Shown here in pieces: positions 61,980 to 64,000 of a stretch of DNA of 64,000 bases. Location: positions 62,001 through 126,000 of the forward strand of contig NZ_JXRU01000038.1 of assembly GCF_000967865.1 (NCBI RefSeq), read 5' to 3'. How positions within the stretch are numbered: the first letter of the stretch is position 1; each line of letters starts with the position of its first letter. Below the pieces are notes generated by a model. The model searched no databases and was not told where the DNA came from. It saw only the letters and a program-made list of their open reading frames with translations. A program made the translations under genes and the position numbers. The stretch comes from Microbacterium sp. SA39 (lineage in GTDB: Bacteria; Actinomycetota; Actinomycetes; Actinomycetales; Microbacteriaceae).

Positions 61980-64000
<2,021 letters not shown>

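Overview
The window is high-GC actinobacterial chromosome. Gene content, gene order and codon use fit the family Microbacteriaceae, most likely Microbacterium or a close relative; this placement is by recognition, not by a search. Supporting signs are the order yceD-rpmF-rnc-mutM, the GltX and tRNA-Gln pairing of a lineage that lacks GlnRS, many ATGA or GTGA stop/start overlaps, and many genes whose probable -10 box sits only 6-7 bases before the start codon (leaderless transcripts). I see no prophage, insertion sequence, CRISPR array or plasmid function.

Layout. 1-8.5 kb: end of an upstream gene, an unknown cytosolic protein, ffh, an ECF sigma factor with a membrane partner, a TetR regulator, lipB-lipA, an unknown acidic protein, ftsY and an alpha/beta hydrolase. 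8.5-17 kb: smc; a leader peptide, a 93-residue protein and two tandem double-GNAT acetyltransferases; a MacB/FtsX-type ABC exporter. 17-28.7 kb: mutM, rnc, rpmF, yceD, coaD, recG, rsmD, thiL, a DUF3515 lipoprotein, ddl, gpsA, plsC and murA. 28.7-35.8 kb: leuCD behind a leucine attenuator, metY with a flavin monooxygenase, a DUF427 protein, a Lon-N protein and terC. 36-47.8 kb: a second ECF sigma with a DUF4349 membrane protein, an HTH/MFS pair, tRNA-Glu, an MBL-fold hydrolase, a frameshifted GNAT, pepN, a poxvirus-like topoisomerase IB, an MFS transporter, a cysteine-rich membrane protein and an epimerase. 47.8-53.8 kb: tRNA-Gln, gltX, a DszC/SfnB-like flavoprotein, an internally shortened MFS transporter, a FAH-family hydrolase, and a broken DUF559-type nuclease gene bracketed by two nested palindromes. 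53.8-64 kb: ilvE, leuB, an EmrB/QacA exporter with a divergent TetR, serA, membrane proteins, ilvC, ilvN and the end of ilvB.

How it works together. Most genes are housekeeping: both protein-targeting GTPases (Ffh, FtsY), lipoate synthesis, DNA repair and topology, ribosome and rRNA processing, and cell-wall and lipid precursors. Branched-chain amino acid synthesis is spread over four loci (leuCD, ilvE, leuB, ilvBNC). Two flavin-oxygenase loci, one paired with metY, suggest scavenging of organic sulfur.

Most notable: the leucine-codon leader peptide before leuC; the palindrome-bracketed nuclease gene; the leader ORF plus tandem acetyltransferase operon; a hairpin covering the terC ribosome-binding site; and three single-base indels in homopolymer runs that break otherwise intact genes, which may be sequencing artefacts.
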